DNA of 64,000 nucleotides from Dickeya dianthicola NCPPB 453 (GTDB lineage Bacteria; Pseudomonadota; Gammaproteobacteria; Enterobacterales; Enterobacteriaceae): NCBI RefSeq assembly GCF_000365305.1, contig NZ_CM001841.1, positions 3,765,926 to 3,829,925 of the forward strand, read 5' to 3'. Shown piece by piece: positions 9,754 to 18,605 of this stretch (position 1 is its first letter; each line of letters starts with the position of its first letter). The notes under the pieces were generated by a model. It saw only the letters and a program-made list of their open reading frames with translations, ran no database searches and was not told where the DNA came from. The position numbers and the translations under genes were made by a program.

Positions 9754-9787
9754 ATTGACTCCTGCGTTATGCACTTTGCCCTTCACT

Positions 9788-10087
9788 TTACACCAGATAT
9801 TCAGAGGTAATCGCCCGTACACCAGCGGCAGGGTTCAGCGCCGCCGCCAGCAACGCATCCGCAATCCGTTCGGCCGGATTAATACGCCAGCTTAACGGCA
9901 GCAACGGATGTAGCACGCGCAGCGCCTGCTGTGCCACCCATTCACCGGGCCGGCGTTCGTCACGCTCGCCGCCTATCAGCCCGGGGCGCACCAGCGCCAC
10001 CACCTGCGTAATACGTGTATCGGCCAGCGCTTTTACTAACACCTGATGACCGACCAGCCCGGTTGCTCCCACTAGTAATAATTTCAT
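9788..10087 (-). pseudogene. NAD(P)-binding protein with in-frame internal deletion
   Basis: A 99-codon remnant. Residues 1-35 are a Rossmann start (LLLVGATGLVGHQVL), and from about residue 34 the sequence jumps to what is normally the C-terminal part of ~210-residue NAD(P)H-binding oxidoreductases (RPGLIGGERDERRPGEW ... NPAERIADALLAAALNP). Roughly 110 middle residues, including the expected central catalytic segment, are absent although the frame stays open. The junction is near 9985. The shortened product lacks most of the Rossmann sheet and is probably non-functional. Confidence 0.7.
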
Positions 10088-10242
10088 GACTTATTCTTCC
10101 TGTTTGGCGATATATATTTTTCGTTATGACGCATAGGTGAAGAACTTAATTTTACCCGCATAACCTTACCTGAACATTCCGGGATTTTTACCAAGTTTAC
10201 TACCGCTTTTTATGTATTATTTATGGGGAAGATGCCTTCTTG

Positions 10243-10274
10243 GCAATACCACATATTAGCAATACCACATAGGA
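10243..10274. repeat. Tandem repeat, 2 x 16 bp, at a ribosome-binding site
   Basis: GCAATACCACATATTA is followed by GCAATACCACATAGGA. The second unit carries the AGGAG ribosome-binding site of the gene at 10282. Confidence 0.7.
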
Positions 10275-10281
10275 GAAAAAC

Positions 10282-10770
10282 ATGACTGTAGAAATTCAAG
10301 AAAATGAGGTGAGGGCTGCGGCCGCCGGAGAGGGAATACACTATCCTTCGTTGTCCAGCTGTATGTCGATCACATGTATTCTGAATAACGGCAGTAAGGT
10401 CGGTGCCCATGCATATCAATTTGGTGACAGTGGAATAACGTTGATCAACCGGATGAAGGTGTTGATCGGCAATAACCCGGTAGCCGCTGTCAAAGCCAAG
10501 GGCCACGGAGGCTGTTGGGGAAAAAACCTACAATCTCAGCTCGAACTAGCGCCAGAGGCAATACAGCAATGGAGAAACGCCAATCCGAATATCAACCGGG
10601 AACCTACCGACCTGGAGCTTATACCTTATCTGCAACCACTTTTTATTACCGCCGAACCGGTAGTATTTAAAAACTGGCTTAACACGCAATTCAACATCCA
10701 AACCGCAACATTTACCGATATGAGCATTGACGGCAATGTCGATATCAATGCCGCCGGTAATTTCTATTGA
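10282..10770 (+). CDS. Unknown 162-residue protein; candidate CheD/CNF-fold deamidase
   Basis: Not recognised by overall sequence. It has a good AGGAG site 8 bases before ATG and is visibly less GC-rich than the injection-system genes that follow. Residues 20-47 read H-Y-P-S-L-S-S-C27 followed 16 residues later by H43 (VGAHAYQF). An L-S-x-C strand with a His 15-17 residues on is the catalytic arrangement of CheD and CNF-type protein glutamine deamidases. Later GHGGCW and a C-terminal NVDINAAGNF are notable. Lying directly upstream of the contractile injection operon, it could be a cargo toxin, but this rests on a short motif and position only. No signal peptide is seen. Confidence 0.55.
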   Translation: MTVEIQENEVRAAAAGEGIHYPSLSSCMSITCILNNGSKVGAHAYQFGDSGITLINRMKVLIGNNPVAAVKAKGHGGCWGKNLQSQLELAPEAIQQWRNANPNINREPTDLELIPYLQPLFITAEPVVFKNWLNTQFNIQTATFTDMSIDGNVDINAAGNFY

Positions 10771-10883
10771 TAATTCGGCGCGTCAACACCTACCATAACC
10801 GATAATAATAGTTCATCCGCTTTCCGGCTGAAAGAAAAAATAAGAAGGAAAAAAACATAGAAAAACCGGTAATAATCGTTAAT

Positions 10884-10925
10884 AAAACAGGCAGAATGAA
10901 ATAATCCATCCTGCCTGTTTTATTT
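10884..10925 (+). terminator. Intrinsic terminator before injection-system operon
   Basis: An 11-bp stem AAAACAGGCAG / CTGCCTGTTTT (10884-10894 with 10911-10921) is followed by T-rich sequence. It separates the 162-residue gene from the operon, so the latter likely has its own promoter in 10926-11052. Confidence 0.75.
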
Positions 10926-11052
10926 ACGATTAATACAGCCAAATCACCGAGCGCTCTTTTCGTCATGAACTGCATCAGCAATACTGTCTTTTATTAACTA
11001 AACCTCCGCACTAACGATATGGTAAAGAAGGTCACTTAATAAAGGAAAACCC

Positions 11053-11640
11053 ATGATTCACGCCGCTATCGATTACCTCACCAGGCAATTGAACCGATAT
11101 TTGAAAAACACCCTGAATCTGCATGACGACGTCGTGGTAATAACCAATCCGGCCGATGACGATGGCAAGATGTTTCCGCTGGCGAAAAATAAGCTGGTGG
11201 TATTTTTGTCGAATATTGAAAGGGAAACGCTGACGCACCGGAGCAATGCCGCCAATCCCGACAATCGCTTCGTGGTCGCTACGCCGCCGTTATACGTTCG
11301 GGTTTCTATGGTGGTGGCGGCAAATTTTACCGGCGCACAATACACGCAAGGATTACAGGTGATCGCCCATGCGATGGCGTTCCTTCATAAGAATGCCCAG
11401 CTTAACCGTTATAACGCCCCAGATATGGACGAGGCAATTGAGCAAATATTATTAGAAATGGACAGCCTGCCGCGCCATGAACTCGGAAATATGTGGAACA
11501 TGCTGGGAATCCGCTATTTGCCGTCGGCGGTATATCGCCTGCGGGTGAAAATTGCCGACAGCCAGGCGATTCAGTCTCAGTCGGAAGGCGTCAGGCAGTT
11601 GCATACTGTCGTGACAAAGGATTACGTGACCAAGGATTAA
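11053..11640 (+). CDS. eCIS tube terminator/cap protein (Pvc16/Afp16-like, DUF4255)
   Basis: A 195-residue protein of the DUF4255 family, typified by Afp16/Pvc16, which caps the distal end of tube and sheath and sets particle termination. The N terminus (MIHAAIDYLTRQLNRYL) and the segments LVVFLSNIERE and PPLYVRVSMVVAANF are typical. An AAAGGAAAA site precedes the ATG. As the first gene of the cluster it is placed as in several eCIS loci outside Photorhabdus. It ends with a short duplicated TKDYVTKD. Confidence 0.88.
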   Translation: MIHAAIDYLTRQLNRYLKNTLNLHDDVVVITNPADDDGKMFPLAKNKLVVFLSNIERETLTHRSNAANPDNRFVVATPPLYVRVSMVVAANFTGAQYTQGLQVIAHAMAFLHKNAQLNRYNAPDMDEAIEQILLEMDSLPRHELGNMWNMLGIRYLPSAVYRLRVKIADSQAIQSQSEGVRQLHTVVTKDYVTKD

Positions 11641-11646
11641 CCGCCC

Positions 11647-12492
11647 ATGAGCGATTACGGCCTGCTGTTTCAATTGCGTATCGAGCATGAATTCTTTGCC
11701 GGCTGCGCCAGCCTGCCGTTTTATGGCCAACTGGCGCCGCACAGCCAGCCGGCGGCGACCCGCGCCGGGCTGCTGATTAAACCGCGGGCCGACGGGCTGA
11801 TAGTGCTGGCGGAGCGGGCGCAGAGCGCGTTGTTCATGACAGAAGCATTGTTCATGACAGAAGCATTGTCCATGACGGAAGCGTTATCGTTGCGGTGGTG
11901 GTTTCGCAGTCGGGAGCCCGACTTTTTCGGCTATACCGCGATACCGGGGCGGGCAGAGCGGGATACGCCGTATTTTCAGTACAGGCTTAGCGGGACGGAA
12001 CCCGGCGAGGTGTACTTGCAGGCGGCCAGCGCAACGGCGCCGGAAGGAGCCGTCAATCCGCCCTTTAGTCCGCGCGTCCGGACGGCGGACCTGCTCTGGC
12101 TGGTTGATATCGATATTAGCGCCGCCGCCATTGCCGCGTTCGTCAGCCAGCGGGGGGCGCCGTTATTAATTGTGCCGTTTCACAGCCAACGGCGGCGCTG
12201 GAAATACCTGTTCACCGCGCCGTATGTGAATGCGCAATCGCGTATTCAGGATAGCCGTCAGGATAATCAGTTTGATTATCTGGGAACCGAAATACTGGCT
12301 AACGGCCAACGCGCGCTGGCGTTTATTTCCCGGGAGCGATTAAACATACAGAAAAAATCTGATTACCATTTTCAGCTTTATCAGGAAAACACATTATTAA
12401 TTGACCCATTGCCGGTGGCGACGCCACTTAGCCTGTGTCGATTAACCACTAAAAAGACCTCAGAAGTCGTAGCGGAAATTATTGTTAACTGA
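11647..12492 (+). CDS. Uncharacterised eCIS-cluster protein
   Basis: A 281-residue protein that I cannot assign to a named family. It starts six bases after the cap gene and lies immediately before the sheath gene, so it is almost certainly co-expressed with the particle. It has no signal peptide or membrane helix. A perfect 18-bp tandem repeat encodes three copies of an FMTEAL-like hexapeptide at about residues 63-80. The rest looks globular (for example LLWLVDIDISAAAIAAFVSQRGAPLLIVPF). It may be a structural accessory or chaperone. Confidence 0.6.
   Translation: MSDYGLLFQLRIEHEFFAGCASLPFYGQLAPHSQPAATRAGLLIKPRADGLIVLAERAQSALFMTEALFMTEALSMTEALSLRWWFRSREPDFFGYTAIPGRAERDTPYFQYRLSGTEPGEVYLQAASATAPEGAVNPPFSPRVRTADLLWLVDIDISAAAIAAFVSQRGAPLLIVPFHSQRRRWKYLFTAPYVNAQSRIQDSRQDNQFDYLGTEILANGQRALAFISRERLNIQKKSDYHFQLYQENTLLIDPLPVATPLSLCRLTTKKTSEVVAEIIVN
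11833..11886. repeat. Tandem repeat, 3 x 18 bp, in coding sequence
   Basis: Three consecutive units TTCATGACAGAAGCATTG (11833, 11851) and a variant (11869) lie in frame within the 281-residue eCIS gene. Loss or gain of units would change the protein by six residues without a frameshift. Confidence 0.85.
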
Positions 12493-12632
12493 CATACCGA
12501 CTTTAAAAAATGCAATAAAGACCAATAAGAAAACACAAGCTATTAGCCTATTAACCGGAGCAGGCACCATCCTATTTATCGGCACCACAAGGCACGGGGT
12601 GGTTATATCTCTCAAGCAGAAGGAATCAAACT

Positions 12633-14186
12633 ATGGGCGTGATGAAAACCCCGGGCGTTTATATTGTCGAAAAAAATGCCTTCCCCAATTCAGTGGTGGA
12701 AGTCGCCACCGCGGTGCCGGCATTTATCGGTTATACCGAGAAAGCGGAAAATGGCGGCGTATCGCTACGCAATAAAGCATGGCGCATTACCTCTATGTCG
12801 GATTTTCGCCATTATTTCGGCGGCGCGCCGCTGCATAAATTCGATCTCGTCGAAAAAACCGACACGGTATTGGGCGACGCCGCGTTCAGCCAGGCCGGCA
12901 AAACCTACGCCCTCACCCAGGCCAATACCCGCTATCTGCTGTATTACAGCATGTTGTTCTTTTTCCAGAACGGCGGCGGGCCCTGCTACATCATCTCGGT
13001 GGGCGGTTATCAGGACGCTACCGACGCCGGCGCGCTGAAAAACGGCATCACGCCGCTGCTCAAGGAACCGGAGCCGACGATGGTGCTGACGCCTGAAGCG
13101 GTGTGCCTGAAGGAAGACGACTGCATCAACGTGCAGCAGGCGGTGCTGGCTCACTGCGGCGGCACCATGAAAAACCGCGTCGCCATTCTCGATGTCTGGG
13201 AAGGCTATAAAGACAGGCAGGACCCCAGCGGCGATTGCATCGCCACCTTTCGTTCCAAACTGGGCATCAACTATCTGGATTACGCCACCGCGTATTACCC
13301 GTGGCTGAACACCTCGATTATTCAGGACAGCGAGATCAGCTTCGCCAATATCAATAACCTGGACATCCTGACCACGGTGCTGAACGCCGAGATCGCCGCG
13401 GCGTTCAAAGAGCTGGACGGGCTGAGCGCCGAGCAGTTGAACAGCGGCGGCAACAAGCTGAAAGCGGCCAAAAAGCAGCAGATGCTGGACGAAGTCGCCA
13501 GGCTGTCGGTGGAGCAGAGCGAAGCGGAAAAAACGCTGCTGCACAAGATCCTGTTCTCCATCAGCCCCATCTACAAAAGCGTGCTGGAAAATATCCGGCG
13601 CCAGCAGAACCTGCTGCCGCCCGCCGCGTCGATGGCAGGCATCTACACGATGGTGGATAACGCCCGCGGCGTGTGGAAAGCCCCGGCCAACGTCAGCCTG
13701 AATGCGGTTATCTCCCCCAGCGTGAACATCAGCGCCGACGAACAAGAAGACCTGAACGTCACCACGCAGGGCAAATCGATCAACGCGCTGCGCACCTTCA
13801 CCGGCGAAGGCACGCTGGTGTGGGGCGCCCGCACGCTGGACGGCAATAGCCTCGACTGGCGCTACGTCAACGTGCGCCGGACCATGATCATGCTGGAAGA
13901 ATCGATCAAACAGGCCGCCAAAGCCTACGTGTTCGAACCCAACACCGCCAATACCTGGGTTTCGATGGAGAGCATGATCGAAAACTTCCTGTTCGGGATC
14001 TGGAAACGCGGCGGGCTGGCGGGCGCGTCGCCGGAAGACGCCTACAGCGTGGACGTCGGGCTCGGCAAGACCATGACGCCGCAAGACATTCTGGAAGGGA
14101 TCCTACGCATTACCGTGCTGGTGGCGATCAGCCGTCCGGCCGAGTTTATCGAAATCACCTTCCAGCAGCAGATGCAGAAATCCTGA
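12633..14186 (+). CDS. eCIS tail sheath protein
   Basis: A 517-residue contractile sheath subunit of the Afp2-4/Pvc2-4 family. The N terminus, MKTPGVYIVEKNAFPNSVV after three residues, is the conserved sheath start. The C-terminal region has the usual sheath ending (TANTWVSMESMIENFLFGIWKRGGL-type sequence, then ITVLVAISRPAEFIEITFQQ). An AGAAGGA site lies 8 bases before the ATG. Only one sheath gene is present, whereas Afp and PVC carry three. It polymerises around the tube and drives injection when it contracts. Confidence 0.95.
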   Translation: MGVMKTPGVYIVEKNAFPNSVVEVATAVPAFIGYTEKAENGGVSLRNKAWRITSMSDFRHYFGGAPLHKFDLVEKTDTVLGDAAFSQAGKTYALTQANTRYLLYYSMLFFFQNGGGPCYIISVGGYQDATDAGALKNGITPLLKEPEPTMVLTPEAVCLKEDDCINVQQAVLAHCGGTMKNRVAILDVWEGYKDRQDPSGDCIATFRSKLGINYLDYATAYYPWLNTSIIQDSEISFANINNLDILTTVLNAEIAAAFKELDGLSAEQLNSGGNKLKAAKKQQMLDEVARLSVEQSEAEKTLLHKILFSISPIYKSVLENIRRQQNLLPPAASMAGIYTMVDNARGVWKAPANVSLNAVISPSVNISADEQEDLNVTTQGKSINALRTFTGEGTLVWGARTLDGNSLDWRYVNVRRTMIMLEESIKQAAKAYVFEPNTANTWVSMESMIENFLFGIWKRGGLAGASPEDAYSVDVGLGKTMTPQDILEGILRITVLVAISRPAEFIEITFQQQMQKS

Positions 14187-14237
14187 TGCTGACCGCTGGC
14201 GACCTTACGTTTTATCCCCACTTCAAGGAGAACACTC

Positions 14238-14708
14238 ATGGCAGATGACGGTTCCGCACAGTCAAACACCGTATGGCCGATGCCCAAATTTCACTTTGAA
14301 GTGAAATGGGACGGCGGCGCGGGCGCCAGCATGCTGGCGTCGTTTCAGGAAATTACCGGTCTGGATATCGAAGCGCAGATCATCGAATACCGCGCCGGCA
14401 ACAGCCCGGTATTTTCCACCATCAAGATGCCCGGCATTATCAAGTCCGGCAACGTGACGCTGAAAAAAGGCATTTTCGTCAAAGACAATAACTTCTACGA
14501 CTGGTTCTCGAAAATAAAGATGAACACCATCGCCCGCACCGCCGTCACCATCAGTTTGCTGGATGAAAGCGGCAGCCCGGCGATGACGTGGAAGCTCAAA
14601 AATGCCTGGCCGACCAAAGTCAGCGGCACGGATTTGAAATCAGACGGCAATGAAGTGGCGATTGAAACCATCGAGCTGGCGCACGAAGGGCTGGAAGTGT
14701 CGGTGTAA
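14238..14708 (+). CDS. eCIS inner tube protein (Pvc1/Afp1-like)
   Basis: A 156-residue tube protein of the T4 gp19/Hcp-like family. Typical features are WPMPKFHFEVKW at the start, the FQEITGLDIEAQIIEYRAG loop, MPGIIKSGNVTLKKG and a C-terminal NEVAIETIELAHEGL strand. Hexamers stack to form the cargo channel. A strong AAGGAG site precedes it. It lies directly after the sheath gene. Confidence 0.95.
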   Translation: MADDGSAQSNTVWPMPKFHFEVKWDGGAGASMLASFQEITGLDIEAQIIEYRAGNSPVFSTIKMPGIIKSGNVTLKKGIFVKDNNFYDWFSKIKMNTIARTAVTISLLDESGSPAMTWKLKNAWPTKVSGTDLKSDGNEVAIETIELAHEGLEVSV

Positions 14709-14780
14709 TCGCGACCCGTTTATATACCCGATTAATGCGGCGGTCGGCCGCATTAACCACGCACCCATGACCTGACGGTA

Positions 14781-15245
14781 ATGCCGATGCAAAAAAAATC
14801 GCCCGGCGGCGACTGGCCGCTACCCGCGTTTTATTTCAGCGTGGAAATCGACAACAGCGGCGACGACCAGGCGTTTCAGGAAGTGTCCGGCATCGAATCG
14901 CGCATTGAAACCGAAGCGTTCACCGAAGGCGGCAATAACAGCGTCTATTATCTGCCGACCGCGGTGAAACAGGGGCCGCTGACGCTGCGCCGCGGCCTCA
15001 GTCCCGCCGACTCGCCGCTGGTGCGCTGGTGCAAAAACTGTTTCGAAGGGCAGTTGAATCGCCCGCTCGTCACCAAAGAGGTAAGCGTCAGTTTGCTGGA
15101 TGAACGCGGCGACCCCTTGCGGATTTGGCTGTTTTATAACGCCTATCCCATCAGTTGGAAAATCGAGCGCTTCCACGCCACCCGTAATGACGTGGCGATT
15201 GAAGAGATCGTGCTGTGTTTCAGTCGCTCCAAACGCAAACAGTAA
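14781..15245 (+). CDS. eCIS tube initiator protein (Pvc5/Afp5-like)
   Basis: A 154-residue second tube-family protein. It shares the layout of the preceding tube protein (WPLPAFYFSVEID, FQEVSGIESRIETE, NDVAIEEIVLCF) but is distinct and ends in a basic SRSKRKQ tail. In PVC-type particles the Pvc5 protein forms the first tube ring on the baseplate. The order tube - initiator - small Pvc6-like - LysM hub supports this role. Confidence 0.88.
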   Translation: MPMQKKSPGGDWPLPAFYFSVEIDNSGDDQAFQEVSGIESRIETEAFTEGGNNSVYYLPTAVKQGPLTLRRGLSPADSPLVRWCKNCFEGQLNRPLVTKEVSVSLLDERGDPLRIWLFYNAYPISWKIERFHATRNDVAIEEIVLCFSRSKRKQ

Positions 15246-15265
15246 CCCCAGAAGGAAACACGATC

Positions 15266-15448
15266 ATGACCATAGAAGTACGACAACTGACGATTTACTC
15301 CCGGGTCATCCAGCCGAATGAGCCGGACTCGCCCCATCAGACGGAAAGCGACGTGGAAAACCGCGACGACGGGCCGTCGGCCAGCCCGCTCGCCACGCCG
15401 GGAACCATCGCATTGCATCATCTGCACACCGAGCCGCGGGAACGTTAA
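15266..15448 (+). CDS. Small eCIS protein (Pvc6/Afp6-like)
   Basis: A 60-residue protein starting MTIEVRQLTIYSRV with a GAAGGA site. The short beta-rich N terminus followed by a polar, acidic disordered tail fits the small conserved Pvc6/Afp6 (DUF5908-type) protein, found between tube initiator and LysM hub in related clusters. Its role in the particle is not established. Confidence 0.75.
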   Translation: MTIEVRQLTIYSRVIQPNEPDSPHQTESDVENRDDGPSASPLATPGTIALHHLHTEPRER

Positions 15449-15463
15449 CCGGAGCCGTTCATC

Positions 15464-16111
15464 ATGCAGAAGCTGACTATCCGCACCCTCGACAAAAAAC
15501 AGCAATTTGACGTGATGCTCAACCCCGCCGGCATCCGCCATGAGCACGGCATCAATTACAGCAACCGCGCCGCCGCGGGCCATCGCGCGCTCGGCAGCCT
15601 GGCGCCGCGGCTCGGTTTCGCCAGCTATCAGAGCGAAAGTCTCAGCTTCGAGATGATGATTGACGGCACCGGCGTGGTGGAGCAGCCGCAAAAACCGGAC
15701 GTCGCCGGTCACATCGCCCAGCTCAAAAACGTGGTGTACCGCTACGTCGGCGACAAACACGAACCCAGCGTGGTGGTGCTGACCTGGGGCACGCTGTCGT
15801 TCAAAGGGCGTCTGACCCGCCTCGCCATCCGCTATTCGCTGTTCGACGCCGCCGGCGCGCCGCTACGCGCCACCGTCGAGCTGCGTTTCGACAACTATCT
15901 GGACAGCAACGAGCAGGCGTTGCGCGCCAACCGCTCCTCGCCCGACCTCACCCACTGCGTGGTGGTAAAACAGGGCGATACCCTGCCGCAGCTGTGCCAC
16001 GCTGTCTATCAGGACAGCGCCTATTACGTGGCGGTGGCCCGGTACAACAATCTGACCAGCGTGCGTCATATTGTGCCGGGCACCCGCCTCTACTTTCCCC
16101 CACTGGCCTAA
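15464..16111 (+). CDS. eCIS baseplate hub protein with LysM domain (Pvc7-like)
   Basis: A 215-residue protein. The N-terminal part (LTIRTLDKKQQFDVMLNP, SYQSESLSFEMMIDGTGVV) matches the Afp7/Pvc7 hub fold, which joins tube to spike. The C terminus carries a LysM motif (VVKQGDTLPQLCHAVYQDSAYY ... NNLTSVRHIVPGTRLYFP), as in T4 gp53-type and eCIS hub proteins. Confidence 0.92.
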   Translation: MQKLTIRTLDKKQQFDVMLNPAGIRHEHGINYSNRAAAGHRALGSLAPRLGFASYQSESLSFEMMIDGTGVVEQPQKPDVAGHIAQLKNVVYRYVGDKHEPSVVVLTWGTLSFKGRLTRLAIRYSLFDAAGAPLRATVELRFDNYLDSNEQALRANRSSPDLTHCVVVKQGDTLPQLCHAVYQDSAYYVAVARYNNLTSVRHIVPGTRLYFPPLA

Positions 16112-16123
16112 CGGAATAACGAT

Positions 16124-17914
16124 ATGGCGGACTCCCCGGCAGCACACAGCGACGGCGTGGTGACCTGCACCATCAGGAGCAACGGCGCTGAGATCGGCAA
16201 CGATATCCAGCTGTTATCTCTTCAGGTCTGTAAACGGGTGAACCATATCGCCCGCGCGGAACTGGTGATGATGGACGGCGATATGCCGCAAAACCGCTTT
16301 CCGCTCAGCAGCGGCTCGCTGTTCAAGCCGGGCAACAGCCTGACCATCGCGGCCGGCTACGCCAGTCAGGAACAGCTACTGTTCGACGGGATCATCATTC
16401 GCCACGGCATCAGTATCGGCGGCGGCGGCCATTCTCGGCTGGTGATCGAATGTCGGGACAACGCCATCGGCATGACGGTGGCCCGCCGCAACGACAACTA
16501 TCTCAAGCAGAAAGACAGCGACATTTTAAGCCGCCTGATTAGCCGCTGCGCCGGGGTCAGCGCCCGCGTCGACACCACCCATACCCAGCACGACGAACTG
16601 GTGCAGTTTAACTGCACCGACTGGGACTTTCTGCTCGCCCGGGCGGAAGCCAACGGGCTGGTGGTATGCAACGACGACAACACCGTCGCCGTCACCGCGC
16701 CCACACTGAACGCCTCGCCGGTGTTGACCGTCACCTACGGCGACGACCTGATTTCGCTCACCGCCGACATCGACGCCCGCCACCAGTTTACCTCGGTGAC
16801 CGGCGTCGGCTGGGACATCAAAAACCAGCAACCGCTACAGGAAAAAGCCGCCGCCCAATCCGTCAGCCGGCAGGGCAACCTGAGCGCCGACGAGCTGGCC
16901 CAGGTGCTGGGGCTGACGGAATACCGGCTGCAAAGCGCCACGCCGCTGGCCGGCACCGCGCTGCGAGACTGGGCGCGCGGCCAGCAGGTGAAATCCGCCC
17001 TCTCCCGCCTGCGCGGCACCCTGACCTGTCAGGGCTGCGCCCGCGCGCGCATCAACACGCTGATCACGCTGGCCGGGGTCGGCGCGCGCTTTAACGGTCA
17101 CCTCTACGTCAGCGGCGTTCGTCATCACATTCAGGACGGCCAGTGGCTGACCCACATCGACTTCGGTATGCCGCCGGTGTGGTCGGCCGAACACCGGGAC
17201 CTGACGCCGCCGCCCGCCGCCGGCCTGCTGCCCGGCGTGGACGGCTTGCAGATAGGCATCGTCAAAAAACTGGACGGCGACCCGCAACAGCAGCATCGCG
17301 TTCAGGTATCGGTGCCGGTGATGCAGGCGGAAAACGACGGCGTCTGGGCGCGGCTGGCCAGTTACTACGCCTCAACCGGCATCGGGGCGCAATTCATGCC
17401 GGAGGTGGGCGACGAAGTGGTGCTGGGCTACTTCAACAATAACCCGTCGGACCCGGTGATCCTCGGCAGTTTGTACAGCAGCAAGAACCCGCCGCCGGTC
17501 ACGCCGGACGCCAAAAACACCCTCAAAACGTTGATGACCCGCAGCCAGTTGACGTTGCAGTTCAACGAAGAGGACAAGGCCATCACCCTGACCACCCCCG
17601 GCGGCAATCAGGCGGTGCTGAGCGACAAGGGCAAAACGGTGACGCTACAGGACCAAAACGGCAACCGCGTCACGCTGGATTCCTCCGGCATCACGCTGGA
17701 CAGCCCGAAGAACATCACCCTCAACGCCAAAGGAAAAATCGAACTGACCGCCGGGCGCGCCATCAATATCAGCGCCAAAGCCAACGTCACCGCCGAGGGA
17801 ATGAACGTCAGCCTGTCGGCCAAAACCGGCCTGACCGCCAAAGGCAACGCCACCGCCGAACTGTCGGCCTCCGGCCAGACGGTGGTGAAGGGCGGCATCG
17901 TGATGATCAACTAA
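16124..17914 (+). CDS. eCIS central spike protein (VgrG/gpD-like, Pvc8)
   Basis: A 596-residue protein that should trimerise into the membrane-piercing spike. The N-terminal gpD/gp27-like region (about 1-360) includes the CTDWDFLLARAEANGLVV signature. An OB-fold gp5-like segment follows (IGIVKKLDGDPQQQHRVQVSVPV, VGDEVVLGYFNNNPSDPVILGSLY). The C-terminal beta-helix is made of repeats such as ITLTTPGGNQAVLSDKGK and ends KGGIVMIN. No effector extension is fused to the tip. The following PAAR gene is separated from it by a dispersed repeat. Confidence 0.95.
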   Translation: MADSPAAHSDGVVTCTIRSNGAEIGNDIQLLSLQVCKRVNHIARAELVMMDGDMPQNRFPLSSGSLFKPGNSLTIAAGYASQEQLLFDGIIIRHGISIGGGGHSRLVIECRDNAIGMTVARRNDNYLKQKDSDILSRLISRCAGVSARVDTTHTQHDELVQFNCTDWDFLLARAEANGLVVCNDDNTVAVTAPTLNASPVLTVTYGDDLISLTADIDARHQFTSVTGVGWDIKNQQPLQEKAAAQSVSRQGNLSADELAQVLGLTEYRLQSATPLAGTALRDWARGQQVKSALSRLRGTLTCQGCARARINTLITLAGVGARFNGHLYVSGVRHHIQDGQWLTHIDFGMPPVWSAEHRDLTPPPAAGLLPGVDGLQIGIVKKLDGDPQQQHRVQVSVPVMQAENDGVWARLASYYASTGIGAQFMPEVGDEVVLGYFNNNPSDPVILGSLYSSKNPPPVTPDAKNTLKTLMTRSQLTLQFNEEDKAITLTTPGGNQAVLSDKGKTVTLQDQNGNRVTLDSSGITLDSPKNITLNAKGKIELTAGRAINISAKANVTAEGMNVSLSAKTGLTAKGNATAELSASGQTVVKGGIVMIN

Positions 17915-17972
17915 TACTGATTTAGGTTTGAACATGATAAGCAACACAGATGCAGAAATAGCATGGCCTTTT

Positions 17973-18221
17973 CTGGCGTCAAAAACTGTGCTGAGGCGGG
18001 CGACTTCGCCGGGTGAGCCGCACGGACGCGGCGAAAGCCCGTGCCGCGTCTGGAACGCGTCACGGGCGGCCCGAACAGCGAAGGCGAACGCCGAAGGAAG
18101 CGCGCAGCGCCACAGTTTAGCCTCCCAGCCAGTGGTCAAGGAGAGGCGGCGTTTGAGCCTCTCCTTGTCGTGCGTGCGACAACGTTGCAAGAAAAAGATA
18201 TGGCTTATCCCGCACGAAACC
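17973..18221 (+). repeat. Dispersed ~250-bp structured element, copy 2, inside the eCIS operon
   Basis: Homologous to 591-840. Helices supported here are AACTGTG/CACAGTT (17984-17990 with 18111-18117), GCCCGTG/CACGGGC around CGCGT/ACGCG (18045-18049 with 18055-18059), and a perfect 10-bp stem AAGGAGAGGC/GCCTCTCCTT (18138-18147 with 18157-18166). Compensatory changes against copy 1 show conserved pairing. It sits in the ~390-bp gap between spike and PAAR genes, same strand, where it could affect operon read-through. Confidence 0.75.
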
Positions 18222-18304
18222 TCGTTCGGTACAGCCATACATCTATAAACCATCATCGCAATCCGGCTGCTTGCCGCAGCCTTAAAAAATAAAGGGAAGT
18301 ATTT

Positions 18305-18604
18305 ATGCCGCCTGCTGCCCGCCTGACTGACTTACACGCCTGCCCGATGGTGACGCCGGGGCTGCCGCCGATTCCCCATGTCGGCGGGCCGGTGATCGGC
18401 CCCGGCGAACCGACCGTGTTGATCGGCAAGCTGCCGGCGGCGGTGCTGGGCGACAACTGTGTCTGCGTCGGGCCGCCGGACGCCATCGTTAAAGGCTCCG
18501 CCACCGTGCTGATCGGCGGTAAACCCGCCGCCCGCCTTGGCGACGCCACCGCGCACGGCGGCAACATCGCGCTCGGCGACTTCACCGTCTTGATAGGAGG
18601 ATAA
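18305..18604 (+). CDS. PAAR-domain spike tip protein (Pvc10-like)
   Basis: A 99-residue PAAR protein that sharpens the spike tip. The PAAR motif occurs at the start (PPAARLTD) and again in the second half (KPAARLGDATAHGG), with His and Cys residues expected to bind the tip metal ion (LHACP, GDNCVC, AHGG). It has a GGGAAG site. It ends one base before the next gene. Confidence 0.95.
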   Translation: MPPAARLTDLHACPMVTPGLPPIPHVGGPVIGPGEPTVLIGKLPAAVLGDNCVCVGPPDAIVKGSATVLIGGKPAARLGDATAHGGNIALGDFTVLIGG

Positions 18605-18605
18605 C

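Noticed and set aside
12482-12775. ORF between the 281-residue eCIS gene and the sheath gene
   Set aside because: It overlaps the sheath gene in another frame, and the sheath start has a good ribosome-binding site.
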